Shown piece by piece: positions 27,817 to 37,932 of a stretch of DNA of 64,000 nt (position 1 is the first letter of the stretch; every line of letters begins with the position of its first letter). The notes under the pieces are model-generated. The model had not been told where the DNA came from and did not search any database. It saw only the letters and a list, made by a program, of their open reading frames with translations. Source of the stretch: Bradyrhizobium sp. 170 (lineage in GTDB: Bacteria > Pseudomonadota > Alphaproteobacteria > Rhizobiales > Xanthobacteraceae); NCBI RefSeq assembly GCF_023101085.1, contig NZ_CP064703.1, positions 1,860,001 through 1,924,000 on the forward strand. The letters are read 5' to 3'. Made by a program: the position numbers and the translations under genes.

Positions 27817-29002
27817 ATGACCGCCGCCGCCGCTGCGAAATCTCCATGGTCCGACACGGCTCGGACCAAGCCGATCGTGCTCACCGACACGACGCTGCGC
27901 GATGGCGAGCAGGCCCCGGGCGTCGCCTTTACCACGGCCGAAAAGGTAGCGATCGCGCAGGCGCTGGCACGGGCCGGAGTCACTGAGATCGAGGCGGGGA
28001 CACCCGCCATGAGCAGTGGAGATCGCCGCCATCCGCGCCATTGTCGAAGCCGACCTGCCGCTCACTACCATTGGTAGGTGCCGGATGCGTGAAGCCGATA
28101 TCGACGCAGCGATCGAGGCCAAGCTGTCCATGGTCAATGTGTCGATCCCGGCCTCTGACGTGCAGATTGCCGCCAAGCTTGGCGGTGACCGCGAGCTGGC
28201 ACTGGAGCAGGTGAAGCGGGTGGTCGGTTATGCCCGCGAGCAGGAGCTTGAGGTCGCTGTCGGTGGCGAGGACTCCTCCCGCGCCGACGTCAACTTCCTC
28301 ATCACGCTGATCGCAACTGCAAAGGCCGCCGGCGCGCGGCGCTTCCGCATTGCCGATACGCTCAGCGTGCTCGATCTCGACTCCGCCTTCGCACTGATCG
28401 GGCGTCTGCGCGCGACAACCGATCTCGACCTCGAATTTCACGGCCATGACGATCTTGGGCTCGCGACCGCAAATACGCTTGCCGCCATCAAGGGCGGCGC
28501 GAGCCACGCCTCGGTGACTGTAATCGGACTGGGCGAGCGGGCGGGAAATGCGCCGCTGGAGGAAGTCACGGTCGCGCTCAAACGGCTCTACGGGCGCGAA
28601 ACCGGCATCGTGCTGCCGGAGCTCGAGAAGGTAGCCGCAGTCGTCGCAGCCGCGGCTACATGTGCGACTCCTCTGAACAAGGCGATCGTGGGTGGGCATG
28701 TGTTCACTCATGAATCCGGCATTCATGTCGATGGCTTGTTGAAGGATCAACGCACCTATCAGTCGCTCGACCCGCAATTGCTCGGCCGCTCCAACCGCAT
28801 CGTGATCGGCAAGCATTCCGGGCTTTCGGCAATCACCTCGCTGTTTAAGGAGTTGCAGCTCGCCGTCAACGCAGAGGAGGCGAGGCGGATCTTGTCGCGG
28901 GTGCGCCAACATGCCGTCGAGCACAAGGGGCCGGTGCCGCGCGAGACCGTGGTGGCGATCTGGCGCGACGTCTGCGAACGATCGTTGACCGACTGCGCGT
29001 GA
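27817..29002 (+). pseudogene. nifV: homocitrate synthase, single frameshift
   Basis: ATG 27817 follows AAGGAG. The first frame has the catalytic [17 protein letters not shown] and [11 protein letters not shown], then shifts at about 28015, where one extra base (A) is present. The second frame continues [37 protein letters not shown] (metal-binding HGHDD), HVFTHESGIHVDGLL and KHSG to 29002. Repaired, it is a full-length NifV of about 394 residues, which makes the homocitrate of FeMo-cofactor. As read, neither part can be active alone. Promoter and NifA site remain intact, so the damage may be recent, or a sequence error. Confidence 0.85.
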
Positions 29003-29007
29003 GGGCC

Positions 29008-29620
29008 ATGTCCAGCATCGTTACCACCGATCCAGTTGCAGCTATCTCTCCAGGGCGAAAGCGCTCGCTGCGCGCGCTGATTCGCGGTGACATTGGTTAT
29101 GTGTCTCTGCGCGGTCGCTCGGCGCACAATCAGCTCGCGAAGTTGCTGACCTATCGCGCTCATCCTTACCGTGATCTGCTGTTGCACCACGAGCCCTCTC
29201 TGGACAGCCGGCTGGCGAATTCCGGAGCGGCCGTTGTTCCGGTTCGGCCGCTTCCTGGCTCATACCGACATCCATCCTGGCGCGACCGTCGACCTCTTCT
29301 TCATCGACGTGACGGCTGTGTCGTGATCGGCGAGTGCCGAAGTGGCTAGGAATTTAATGCTCTATTACCGCATCAGCCTTGGTGGCGTGTCTTGGTCGCG
29401 GTGTAAGCGCCAGCCTACCCTAGAGGACTGCGTGATGGTCGACGCCAGCAAAAAAGACCATGGGTCCGATCACGGTCGGATGCGGCGCGCGCATCCGAGC
29501 GACAATTCACTTATCATCGAGAGCCGTCCGACGTCACCGTGGTCGGCATCCCGGCACGCGCGTGCGGTCGCAGCGGAGCCATCGCTGCTTTATCGGCGAT
29601 TTCGACCTCGACCGTCATCT
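29008..29620 (+). pseudogene. cysE: serine O-acetyltransferase, multiply frameshifted
   Basis: From ATG 29008, MSSIVTTDPV and RALIRGDIGYVSLRGRSAHN begin the protein. Later pieces in other frames are GRFLAHTDIHPGATVDLFFI, ARNLMLYYRISLGGVSW, KRQPTLEDCVMVDAS, GPITVGCGARI and DVTVVGIPARACGRSG, which follow the left-handed hexapeptide-repeat order of CysE. A nifV-cysE order occurs in other diazotrophs. At least four frame changes; dead. Confidence 0.75.
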
Positions 29621-29789
29621 GATGCTGTTTCCGGCGACGCGATCGCCGTCCTGTTCGACCCATTTCGAGTTTCTGGAGGCGCGATTGGCCATACGCAGCG
29701 TCGCCTGCGCGAGGCGGGGCTGCCGCGAGGCGACCAGCCTATTCCGGGTCCCGAGCAGGGGTCGGCGACCTAACCCAGGGAGATATTCG

Positions 29790-30131
29790 ATGAGCGACAC
29801 ACAATCGGCTGCCGGCATCCTCTATCAACTCAACAAGGCCTGCTCGGCGGAGGATTTTTTTGCCCTTCTCGGCGTCGACTACGACCCCAAAATCGTCAAC
29901 GTCGCGCGCCTGCATATCTTAAGGCGCATGGGGCAATATCTCGCCAAGGAACAATTCGCCGGTGCCGCGGAGGCAGAGGTGACGGCGCGGTGCAAGGCGG
30001 TACTGGAGCAGGCCTATGCCGATTTCGTAGCGTCATCACCGATCGAACAGCGGGTGTTCAAGGTGTTGCAGGATGCGGTCGCGGAGCCCAAGAAGCCGGC
30101 GGCCTTCGTGCCATTGAGTGCGCTGAAGTAA
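29790..30131 (+). CDS. nifW: nitrogenase-stabilising/protective protein NifW
   Basis: 113 residues, full family length. LYQLNKACSAEDFFALLGVDYDPKIVNVARLHILRRMG is the conserved NifW core, followed by a helical segment and KVFKVLQ-like RVFKVLQDAVAEPK. NifW associates with the MoFe protein and is thought to help its maturation or protect it from oxygen. AGGGAGA precedes ATG 29790. It lies between the dead cysE and the dead fixA. It probably depended on the nifV promoter, since no own sigma54 site is seen. Confidence 0.95.
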   Translation: MSDTQSAAGILYQLNKACSAEDFFALLGVDYDPKIVNVARLHILRRMGQYLAKEQFAGAAEAEVTARCKAVLEQAYADFVASSPIEQRVFKVLQDAVAEPKKPAAFVPLSALK

Positions 30132-30602
30132 CCCCGCGCATCACTTCAGTGACGGTTAGCAACTAACCATGTCGGATCGGCGCGTTAACCCGTCTTGCTC
30201 TTAATGGAGATCAACTCCATGCAGCAACGCGCGAAGTGGCGTTGTCGCATTCCCGACTATGTCGGACTTGAACTGCAGGCGATTTCGACAGTCAGTTTAT
30301 CAACTTCTCGCAACGCATTGGTTTCACACCAAGTTTTCGATGGCGCCGCAACTGGTACAACACTTGCTGTTCTCCGACTAAGTCCGCCATTGACGCCGAG
30401 TTGACCGAATTATCGGCTGTCCGAGATGAGATTCGGAGCAAGACCAATGATGTTGTTGTTAATGCTCGCTACTCGCGCCGGGATGATCTTGTGGGTCACG
30501 TTCGCGATAATGCCGTTAGAAATTGCCTTTAACGCCATTGAGGCCGGGATTGAGCGGGAGATGGCCGCCAATGGGTAACTCGCGCGTCCACGGTACCTCT
30601 GG
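30132..30602 (+). other. spacer with a possible 50-residue membrane peptide
   Basis: A small frame at 30426-30578 starts MRFGARPMMLLLMLATRAGM and continues ILWVTFAIMPLEIAFNAIEA, one predicted membrane helix. There is no clear ribosome site and no known family. GGTTAG/CTAACC after nifW could form a small hairpin. Confidence 0.25.
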
Positions 30603-31431
30603 AGCAGTATCGTTTGGGTCAAGGAGATCCCGGACTCTGCGGAGGTCCGCGTGCACCCCGTGACCAACACCCCCATGCGCCAAGAGGGCCGACCATCATC
30701 AACCCCTACGACCTGTTCGCGATGGAAGCCGCGCTCGAATAGCGTGACCGATTTGGCGACGAGATCATCATGCTCACAATGGGGCCGCCATCGACTGAGA
30801 ACTCCCTGCGCAAGGCGCACTTTCGGTGCCGATCGTCCAGTGCTGCTGACCGACCACTTCTTTGCCGGCGCCGACACGCTGGCCACGACTTACGCGTTCG
30901 CGACCGCGATCCGGAAAATCGGTGATTGGTTTAGCACGCCCGATATCATCTTCACCGGCAAGCAGACCATCGACGGCCACACCGCTCAGGTAGGGCCTGA
31001 CATGGCTAGGCGGCTCGGTCTGTTGCAGCTCACCTATGTCGCCAAAATCGCCGGGCTCGAGCTCACCTCCCGCCCCGTCGACGCGGAGCCGCGCGCCGAC
31101 GGCGTGCAGGGGGTGCACACAAACCTGCCCTGCCTGATCACTAGGCTGGAATTGACGAACCAGATTTGCGGCGGCCTCGATGGTCGACCCCCGTGCGCGG
31201 CACGGGCGCCGGTGGTGAAATCGAGCGCGCAGCAAGCCGGCTTCGAGGACGTCTCGAAATGCGGTGCCTGCGCGGCTCACCGACCATCGTCAAGTGGGTC
31301 TTTGCGCCTAGCCGCGCGCCGCCAAGGCGGTGCTGGTGGAAGCTGCCAAGCAGCCGGCGGAGCCGCTGACCGAACGCATCTTCGAGCGCAAACCGAAATC
31401 CGAAGCCTATCTTGCGGCGCTGGTGCGCTGA
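30603..31431 (+). pseudogene. fixA: electron-transfer flavoprotein beta subunit, decayed
   Basis: Pieces in different frames follow FixA from start to end: VKEIPDSAEVRVHPVTNTPMRQ, NPYDLFAMEAALE, LTMGPPS, FGADRPVLLTDHFFAGADTLATTYA, DIIFTGKQTIDGHTAQVGPDMARRLGLLQLTY, LRGSPTIVKWVFAPS and FERKPKSEAYLAALVR, stopping at 31431, just before fixB. At least four frameshifts and an internal TAG. FixA pairs with FixB, so a functional fixA must lie elsewhere if fixB works (in some Bradyrhizobium it is unlinked, as I remember). Confidence 0.88.
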
Positions 31432-31449
31432 TTGTGAGGAGTTTGAGCC

Positions 31450-32559
31450 ATGAGTAGCGTCATCAAAGGTCCCACGCCTGCCGCCGGCGGCCGCGCAGCA
31501 GCGAAGAAAGAATTGCCGGAGCACTTCAAGGCCTACAAGCATATCTGGGTCTTCATCGAGCAGGAGCGCGGTCAGGTGCATCCCGTCTCCTGGGAACTCT
31601 TAGGTACGGGCCGCAAGCTCGCCGACAAGCTGAAAGTCGATCTCGCCGCGGTTGTAATCGGCCCGGAGGGCGAGGCGACGCGCAGCGCCGCCCTCGAATC
31701 CTTCTGCTACGGCGCTGATCTTGTATATCTCGTGGCCGACAATGTGCTATCGGAGTATCGCAACGAGTCGTACACCAAGGCGCTGACCGATCTCGTCAAC
31801 ACCTATAAGCCCGAGATCCTGCTGTTGGGCGCCACCACGCTCGGTCGCGATCTCGCGGGCTCGGTCGCGACAACGCTACTGACGGGTCTCACCGCCGACT
31901 GCACCGGACTCGACGTCGACGCGGATGGTTCGCTTGCGGCCACGCGTCCGACCTTTGGTGGCACGCTACTTTGCACGATCTACACCTTGAATTACCGGCC
32001 GCAAATGGCAACCGTTCGCCCACGCGTCATGCCGATGCCCGAGCGCGTCGCACGCGATGCCGCCCGTATCATCATTCATCCGCTTGCCCTCGTCGAAGAC
32101 GAAATCGTCACCAAGGTCCTATCGTTCATCCCGGATCGGGATTCCGCAAAATCCAACCTCGCTTATGCCGATGTCGTTGTCGCCGGCGGCTTGGGCCTGG
32201 GATCGCTCGAGAATCTTCAGTTGGTGCGGCAGCTCGCCGCCATGATTGGAGCCGAATTTGGCTGCTCGCGACCACTGGTACAGAAGGGCTGGGTCGCCTC
32301 CGACCGGCAGATCGGACAAACCGGCAAGACCATACGGCCAAAGCTCTACATCGCTGCCGGCATTTCCGGTGCGATCCAGCACCGCGTCGGCGTCGAGGGC
32401 GCGGACCTGATTGTCGCCATCAACACTGACAAGAACGCTCCGATTTTCGACTTCGCCCATATCGGCATCGTGACCGATGCGATTCATCTGCTGCCGGCGC
32501 TCACGGCCGCATTTCGTGCACGGCTGTCGCCGCATTCGCGCGACCGCATTGCGAGCTAG
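31450..32559 (+). CDS. fixB: electron-transfer flavoprotein alpha subunit FixB
   Basis: 369 residues. The N-terminal half ([42 protein letters not shown]) and the C-terminal FAD-binding domain ([81 protein letters not shown]) are complete. It partners FixA and, with FixC and FixX, bifurcates electrons from NADH to ubiquinone and to low-potential ferredoxin/flavodoxin for nitrogenase. GAGGA before ATG 31450. First intact gene of fixBCX. Confidence 0.98.
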   Translation: MSSVIKGPTPAAGGRAAAKKELPEHFKAYKHIWVFIEQERGQVHPVSWELLGTGRKLADKLKVDLAAVVIGPEGEATRSAALESFCYGADLVYLVADNVLSEYRNESYTKALTDLVNTYKPEILLLGATTLGRDLAGSVATTLLTGLTADCTGLDVDADGSLAATRPTFGGTLLCTIYTLNYRPQMATVRPRVMPMPERVARDAARIIIHPLALVEDEIVTKVLSFIPDRDSAKSNLAYADVVVAGGLGLGSLENLQLVRQLAAMIGAEFGCSRPLVQKGWVASDRQIGQTGKTIRPKLYIAAGISGAIQHRVGVEGADLIVAINTDKNAPIFDFAHIGIVTDAIHLLPALTAAFRARLSPHSRDRIAS

Positions 32560-32584
32560 CGCCACTAGTGAGAAGGAGAGGCTC

Positions 32585-33892
32585 ATGATCGAAGAACGTT
32601 TCGACGCCATCGTGGTCGGCGCGGGCATGGCGGGCAATGCCGCGGCGCTGGCCATGGCCAAGCGGGGCATGAAGGTGCTGCAGCTCGAGCGCGGCGAATA
32701 TTCGGGATCGAAGAACGTGCAGGGCGCGATCCTCTATGCCGACATGCTGGAAAAGCTAATCCCGGACTTTCGCGAGGACGCGCCGCTCGAGCGCCATCTG
32801 GTCGAGCAGCGGTTTTGGATGATGGACGATCGCTCCCATGTCGGCCTGCACTACTGCTCCGACGAGTTCAATGAGCAGCGGCCGAACCGCTACACCATCA
32901 TCCGCGCGCAGTTTGACAAATGGTTCTCCTCGAAGGTACGCGAGGCCGGCGCGACGGTGCTGTGCGAGACCACGGTGACCGAGCTCGCGCAGGATGCCAA
33001 TGGCAAGGTCGTCGGGGTGCGCACGGATCGCGGCGACGGCGAAGTCCATGCGGATGTCGTGGTGCTGGCCGAGGGCGTCAACGGCCTGCTCGGCACGCGT
33101 GCGGGTCTGCGCGAGCGTCCCAAGCCTGATAAGGTGGCACTCGCGGTGAAGGAAATGCACTTCTTGCCGCGCGAGACCATCGAGGAACGGTTCAATCTTG
33201 AAGGCGACGAGGGCGTCGTGATCGAGGCGGCCGGCACCATTTCCCGCGGCATGACTGGGATGGGCTTCATCTATGCTAACAAGGAGTGCATCTCGCTCGG
33301 CATCGGCTGTCTCGTCGCCGACTTCCAGCGCACGGGCGAGACGCCCTATGGACTGCTCGATCGCTTCAAGCGGCATCCGTCCGTGGGGCGGCTGATCAAG
33401 GGTTCCGAGGTGAAGGAATATTCCGCGCATCTGATCCCTGAGGGCGGCTACAAGGCGATCCCGCAGCTTTATGGTGAGGGCTGGGTGGTGGTGGGCGATG
33501 CGGCGCAGCTCAACAATGCCATTCATCGCGAGGGCTCTAACCTCGCGATGACCTCGGGCCGCATCGCGGCCGAAGCAATCTCGCAGGTGCGGTCGCGCCG
33601 GGCTCCCATGAGCGCTGAGAATCTCGCGCTCTACAAGAGGATGCTGGACGACTCCTTCGTGATCAAGGATCTGAAGAAATACAAGGATATGCCGACGCTG
33701 ATGCACACCAATTCGCAAAACTTTTTTCTCACCTATCCGCAGCTCGTCTCTAGGGCGATGCAGAACTTTGTGCGCGTCGACGGCACGCCAAAGACTGAGA
33801 AAGAGAAGGTGACGTTGAAATCCTTCGTTAATGCGCGGTCCTGGATAGGTTTGTTCGGCGATGCATTCCGCCTCGCTCGCGCCTGGCGCTGA
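32585..33892 (+). CDS. fixC: FixC, ETF-quinone oxidoreductase-like flavoprotein
   Basis: 435 residues. The FAD-binding GxGxxG is in [21 protein letters not shown], followed by [17 protein letters not shown] and [28 protein letters not shown] (second FAD motif). It forms the membrane-associated FixABCX complex and passes electrons to quinone. AAGGAGAG precedes ATG 32585; the frame is open further upstream inside fixB but without family sequence. Spaced 25 bases after fixB and 37 before fixX. Confidence 0.98.
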   Translation: MIEERFDAIVVGAGMAGNAAALAMAKRGMKVLQLERGEYSGSKNVQGAILYADMLEKLIPDFREDAPLERHLVEQRFWMMDDRSHVGLHYCSDEFNEQRPNRYTIIRAQFDKWFSSKVREAGATVLCETTVTELAQDANGKVVGVRTDRGDGEVHADVVVLAEGVNGLLGTRAGLRERPKPDKVALAVKEMHFLPRETIEERFNLEGDEGVVIEAAGTISRGMTGMGFIYANKECISLGIGCLVADFQRTGETPYGLLDRFKRHPSVGRLIKGSEVKEYSAHLIPEGGYKAIPQLYGEGWVVVGDAAQLNNAIHREGSNLAMTSGRIAAEAISQVRSRRAPMSAENLALYKRMLDDSFVIKDLKKYKDMPTLMHTNSQNFFLTYPQLVSRAMQNFVRVDGTPKTEKEKVTLKSFVNARSWIGLFGDAFRLARAWR

Positions 33893-33929
33893 TCAGCCAA
33901 ATTCGATGCCGAACCCAAGGAGCTGAAAC

Positions 33930-34226
33930 ATGACTGTCGAGCCCTCCGTTCGCGTTGAGGATAAGTTGTTCTACAACCGATATCTTGTCGACGTTGGTCG
34001 TCCCCACATCAAGGTACGCTCGCACACCGAGCCATCGCCGCAGCTACTTGCGCTTTTGAAAGCTTGCCCCGCGCGCTGCTATGAGCTCAACGACAAGGGC
34101 CAGGTCGAGGTCACCGTCGACGGGTGCATCGAGTGCGGCACCTGCCGCGTTATCGGAGAGCCCACCGGTGACATCGAATGGAGTTACCCGCGTGGGGGAT
34201 ATGGGGTGTTATTCAAGTTTGGGTGA
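33930..34226 (+). CDS. fixX: FixX ferredoxin-like protein
   Basis: 98 residues. Cysteines in KACPARCY and [12 protein letters not shown] bind one 4Fe-4S cluster, and the end [17 protein letters not shown] is the FixX signature. It is the iron-sulfur subunit of FixABCX. AAGGAG precedes ATG 33930. Last gene of the operon. A decayed second copy lies at 51281-51546. Confidence 0.97.
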   Translation: MTVEPSVRVEDKLFYNRYLVDVGRPHIKVRSHTEPSPQLLALLKACPARCYELNDKGQVEVTVDGCIECGTCRVIGEPTGDIEWSYPRGGYGVLFKFG

Positions 34227-34569
34227 AGGCTGTACGACAGGCGGCGTGTGCTCGCCATGGATTGAGACGATCTCGCGGCGGATACAGTTTCGCCTCGCAC
34301 CGCTTGCGAGACTGAGATTGGAGCAAAGCTCGAACTCTGGGTGAGGGGGACTCTCCGCGAACTCATCGCTGTAATTCGGCGGATACTTCTCACGGACATC
34401 ACCAAACGGGGAAACCGCCGAATGAGGCGGCCTGATCCAGCTTAGGCTCGCGAGCTTTTCTTCCGTGAAGCCGTGCGAAGTCGCACCTATCTTATTGAAA
34501 AGATGGTCATTTTACAATAATGTCGGCGATCGACGACATTCGCAGATGTCGCCGAACGGTAACTTTTCT
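34227..34569. other. no gene seen
   Basis: Short similarity with 37284-37330 (GAGCAAAGCTCG and CTCCGCGAACTCA) suggests duplicated debris. The last bases, with TTTACAATAATG near 34512, may belong to the hipBA control region in inverted orientation. Confidence 0.3.
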
Positions 34570-34617
34570 TATTGTAAGCGAACGGTGACATCTGCTATTG
34601 TAGGCGAACGCTGACAT
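34570..34617 (+). promoter_or_regulatory. hipBA operator: two direct repeats
   Basis: Two 22-base repeats, 34570-34591 and 34596-34617, match at 20 positions and have a 26-base period. Each starts TATTGTA, contains GCGAACG and ends TGACAT. The second ends 12 bases before the hipB ATG, so HipB bound here would block transcription (autorepression is known for HipB). Confidence 0.7.
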
Positions 34618-34628
34618 TTGGATCGCCC

Positions 34629-34922
34629 ATGCTCATACGCACACCTGCCGACCTAGGCGCCGTTATTCGCGACAGACGCAAGCGTCTCAAGCTCGATCAG
34701 TCGACACTGGCCAAACGCATTGGCGTCAGCCGTCAATGGGTGATCGATATCGAGCATGGTCACCCGCGCGCCGAATTGGCTCTCGTGCTCCGCGCCCTTG
34801 ACGCTCTTGGCATCCTTTTGGATGCAAGCAGCGAGTCCAGTACTAGTACTAGTCGCGTCTCGGCACCATCCGCCGTCGATATCAACGCCATCGTCGCCAA
34901 AGCCAAAAAGGGCAAAGCATGA
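34629..34922 (+). CDS. hipB: HipB-type antitoxin, XRE helix-turn-helix
   Basis: 97 residues. A helix-turn-helix spans about residues 8-62 (LGAVIRDRRKRLKLDQSTLAKRIGVSRQWVIDIEHGHPRAELALVL), followed by a Ser/Thr-rich linker and a basic tail (INAIVAKAKKGKA). HipB proteins bind operator DNA and HipA, neutralising it. ATG 34629 follows the operator repeats. Its stop overlaps the hipA ATG by four bases (ATGA), so the two are coupled. Confidence 0.9.
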   Translation: MLIRTPADLGAVIRDRRKRLKLDQSTLAKRIGVSRQWVIDIEHGHPRAELALVLRALDALGILLDASSESSTSTSRVSAPSAVDINAIVAKAKKGKA

Positions 34923-36202
34923 CGAACGAACTTGTCGTGCTCTTGGATGGCAAGGAAGTTGGCCGCGTGCGCAGCGATGCGCGCGGCCGGCTGACCTTTA
35001 TCTATGATAGCAACTGGCGCGGCACGCAGGGAGCTTATCCCCTATCACTCTCGATGCCGCTTGCCGCCGAGCAACATGGTCCCGCGTCCGTTCAGGCCTT
35101 CCTGTGGGGACTTCTGCCCGACAATGAGCGTGTGCTTGATCGTTGGGCCAAGAAATTCCAGGTCTCCGCCCGCAACGCCTTTGCCCTCATCTCTCACGTA
35201 GGGGTGGATTGCGCCGGTGCGATCCAGTTCGTCACGCCCGATCGGTTGGAAGCCTTGAGAACAGGCGAAAACGACAAGATCGAATGGCTCGGCCCGCCGG
35301 AAATCGCCAAACGGCTCCAGGCCTTGCGAGAGGATCACGCTGCCTGGCGTTTGCCGCGGGACACCGGCCAATTCAGTCTCGCGGGCGCCCAGCCGAAAAC
35401 GGCTCTTCTTTTGAAAAAGGGCCAATGGGGTATTCCGTCTGGGCGCGTTCCGACCACGCATATCCTGAAACCGCCGACAGGCCATTTCGACGGACACGCC
35501 GAAAATGAGCACGTTTGCCTATTGCTCGCGCGCAATCTGGGCCTCCCGGTCGCAGACACCAAAGTGATGCGGTTTGAAAACGAAGTTGCCATTGTGGTCG
35601 AGCGCTATGATCGGCAACTCAGCGGAAACGACATCATCCGAATCCACCAGGAAGATGTCTGCCAAGCAATGGGCATCCCGCCGACGAAGAAATATCAGAA
35701 CGAAGGTGGACCGACGCCAGCCAATGTGATCGACATCCTGCGTACCAACTCGACCGACCGCGCGGCCGACGTTCAGACCTTCGTTAGCGCCCTCGGCTTT
35801 AATTGGCTCATCGGGGGGCCTGATGCGCACGCCAAGAACTACTCGTTGCTTCTGGCGGGCGGTCCCCATGTACGTCTTGCGCCGCTCTACGATGTCGCCA
35901 GCATTCTTCCCTACGACGATGTGGACATGCGCAAGATCAAGCTCGCAATGAAAGTTGGAGGTGAATACAAGCTGGACTTAATCGGCTTGCGCCAGTGGCA
36001 AAAGTTTGCCCGCGAAACGCGCATTGATACGGACGAACTTATTGCCAGTCTGATCTCAATGGCTGAGCAGATTCCCGACCTCGTGACTGACATTCGCGCG
36101 CGAGCGCTAGAGGAAGGATTAGACAATGCCGTCATCGGACGGTTGGCCAAGGCATTGAGCACAAGAGCGCGAGATTGCGAACGTCTTCTGAGGGGCGGCT
36201 AG
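34919..36202 (+). CDS. hipA: HipA-type serine/threonine kinase toxin
   Basis: 427 residues, full length. The N-terminal HipA_N domain (VVLLDGKEVGRV, LPLSLSMPL-like YPLSLSMPLAAE) is followed by the kinase: FSLAGAQPKTALLLKKG (ATP-binding), THILKPPTGHFDGHAENEHVCLLLA, VVERYDR, EDVCQAMG, FNWLIGGPDAHAKNYSLLLAG (catalytic Asp) and LAPLYDVASILPY (metal-binding Asp). HipA phosphorylates glutamyl-tRNA synthetase in E. coli, causing growth arrest; this target is known for the family, not shown here. Forms a toxin-antitoxin pair with hipB. Confidence 0.93.
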   Translation: MTNELVVLLDGKEVGRVRSDARGRLTFIYDSNWRGTQGAYPLSLSMPLAAEQHGPASVQAFLWGLLPDNERVLDRWAKKFQVSARNAFALISHVGVDCAGAIQFVTPDRLEALRTGENDKIEWLGPPEIAKRLQALREDHAAWRLPRDTGQFSLAGAQPKTALLLKKGQWGIPSGRVPTTHILKPPTGHFDGHAENEHVCLLLARNLGLPVADTKVMRFENEVAIVVERYDRQLSGNDIIRIHQEDVCQAMGIPPTKKYQNEGGPTPANVIDILRTNSTDRAADVQTFVSALGFNWLIGGPDAHAKNYSLLLAGGPHVRLAPLYDVASILPYDDVDMRKIKLAMKVGGEYKLDLIGLRQWQKFARETRIDTDELIASLISMAEQIPDLVTDIRARALEEGLDNAVIGRLAKALSTRARDCERLLRGG

Positions 36203-36229
36203 AGTTCGGCAAGTTGATCCGGCATGATC

Positions 36230-36460
36230 ATCATCGGTCCGGTATCCGCCGGCGGAACCAACGCCGGCTTCCCGCAACGTCTTCTCATGGGCGTCCATGC
36301 AGGCGCCGCTGCCGTTGATGGCACTTACTGCCAGCGACCCATAACTCGAATCGGCCCTGTCCGCGCCGAGATCGCCGGTGACGATGCGGCGCATGGAAGC
36401 CGAAATGTGGTCGCGGCATCCCATACAACGACGAGAGATGCTGTTTGTGAATGCGATTGT
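36230..36460 (-). pseudogene. ahpD remnant
   Basis: The minus strand reads [20 protein letters not shown] then KTLREAGVGSAGG, nearly the active-site segment of the intact AhpD at 37.4-37.9 kb ([20 protein letters not shown]). The first cysteine of the C-x2-C is Ser here. About 75 codons survive. Confidence 0.75.
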
Positions 36461-36889
36461 AGTACCGCGAGGGCTCTTGGAGGGTGACGTAGATGCAGTC
36501 ACTATGGATTTCGACTTCGCGCGATGATGAGGGACTCTCGCCCGTGGCCATTCGCGCGTGGGCCTTGATCGGCTTGTTTGTCAATCTCGCTTTTGTTGGA
36601 CTGGTCCTATTCTGCTGCTGAGCCCCGATCTGGCCAACTTAGGTTGATCGCATCCGGTCTCTGACCATGTCGTTTGGGTAACTTGCGTTGCTCTACCAAG
36701 CTTACGGAAAAATCGAACAATGTTGAAGACGAAAAAGTGGTGGTAGCTTTCGATGACGCAGATGCACTAGGTATTACAGCACGAAATGCGTCAAAGATTG
36801 TTGTGCCTTTGGCGAGCGTTTCCCGTATTCGGTCTCTGGTTTCGACACCGCCCTTATCCCGCCTCATGAACTCGGCAGGTCATCGTCCA
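36461..36889. other. no gene seen
   Basis: Short frames only; none has protein-family features. Confidence 0.3.
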
Positions 36890-37190
36890 TCGTTGCGGTG
36901 CGGATCGCAATCTTCGTGTCGATGTGCCCGTTGAAACCGATCGGCCCGCAATAGACCTCTCGCGTCACACGCTCGATCTCGGCGATAATTTCGAACGGCA
37001 GCACTTTTGGTGCCGTAATGCAGCCGCCCCGGAAAGGGTAGGGTGGCGGCTCTCAATCTCCTGCAAGTTCTGAGATCGACGTTTGTGCGCTGAGGCATAG
37101 AATTCGTGATCGCTGGAACACGACCGAGTGCCGAGTGCAAACGCGTGCCACATTGGTACGCATCAGCTTGACGATCAGAGTGTTCGCGTC
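36890..37190 (-). pseudogene. pabB/trpE-type remnant
   Basis: The minus strand gives NTLIVKLMRTNVARVCTRHS, then in another frame GGCITAPKVLPFEIIAEIER and CGPIGFNGHIDTKIAIRTAT with a stop. These are the last two conserved blocks of the chorismate-binding domain (usual forms VDLLRND and GGSITGAPK...CGaIGy..). Heavily mutated. Confidence 0.65.
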
Positions 37191-37380
37191 ACGGTCCTTG
37201 TCGGGCCAGACTCAGCGCGGCGTTAGTCTTCCTTGCAATCAGCGGAACGCCTGGCAGGTCGCCTCGATCCGCTTGCGCGGAGAGGCCGAAATCAGAGCAA
37301 AGCTCGGGCACCTCCGCGAACTCAGGTTCGTAGATATCGCTCTAACCCTGACCCTCTCCCACAGCAAAAGGGCGGATGCA

Positions 37381-37926
37381 TCACTCCTCCGCCTGGACCA
37401 CGCCGTGCCCGGCCGCCTCGATCGCAACCGCAACCGATTGCACGATCGCGGCAAGGCGCACCGCAGTCTGGATCGCGGCGGAACCGACGCCGGCTTCCTG
37501 CAGCGCCTTTTCATGGGCATCCACGCAGGCACCGCAGCCATTGATGGCGGAAACCGCCAGCGACCACAGCTCGAAATCGGCCTTGTCAACCCCAGGATTG
37601 GCGATCACGTTCATGCGCAACCGCGCCGGCATGCTCTTGTATTCCGGATTGGAAGCGAGGTGAACGAAACGGTAATAGACGTTGTTCATCGCCATCACGC
37701 AAGCTGCGGATTTCGCAGCCGCAACCGCCGCCGGCGTCATCACGGCAGCCGCCGCGGATTCCATTGCGGCGATCACTACCGGGGCGCGGGTCGCGATGGC
37801 GGTCGCCAGCAATAGCCCGTATTTGCTCTGCGGTGACAGCGTCTCATCAGCCACCATCGACGCCAGATTGAGTCTGACGTCCTTGGCGAAATCTGGAATC
37901 TGGTCCTTTAATTGCTCGATAGACAT
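37381..37926 (-). CDS. ahpD: alkylhydroperoxidase AhpD
   Basis: 181 residues, complete. The active site is C-x2-C with the nearby His: Cys131, Cys134 and His138 in [15 protein letters not shown]. AhpD, with lipoamide-dependent partners, re-reduces AhpC or reduces organic peroxides directly. It starts at ATG 37926, six bases after ahpC, so the two form an operon. It is transcribed from the sigma54 promoter upstream of ahpC, suggesting co-expression with nitrogenase. Confidence 0.96.
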   Translation of the reverse strand: MSIEQLKDQIPDFAKDVRLNLASMVADETLSPQSKYGLLLATAIATRAPVVIAAMESAAAAVMTPAAVAAAKSAACVMAMNNVYYRFVHLASNPEYKSMPARLRMNVIANPGVDKADFELWSLAVSAINGCGACVDAHEKALQEAGVGSAAIQTAVRLAAIVQSVAVAIEAAGHGVVQAEE

Positions 37927-37932
37927 GATACC

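Noticed and set aside
32756..33718. Antisense frame opposite fixC
   Set aside because: Shadow of fixC; no independent evidence.
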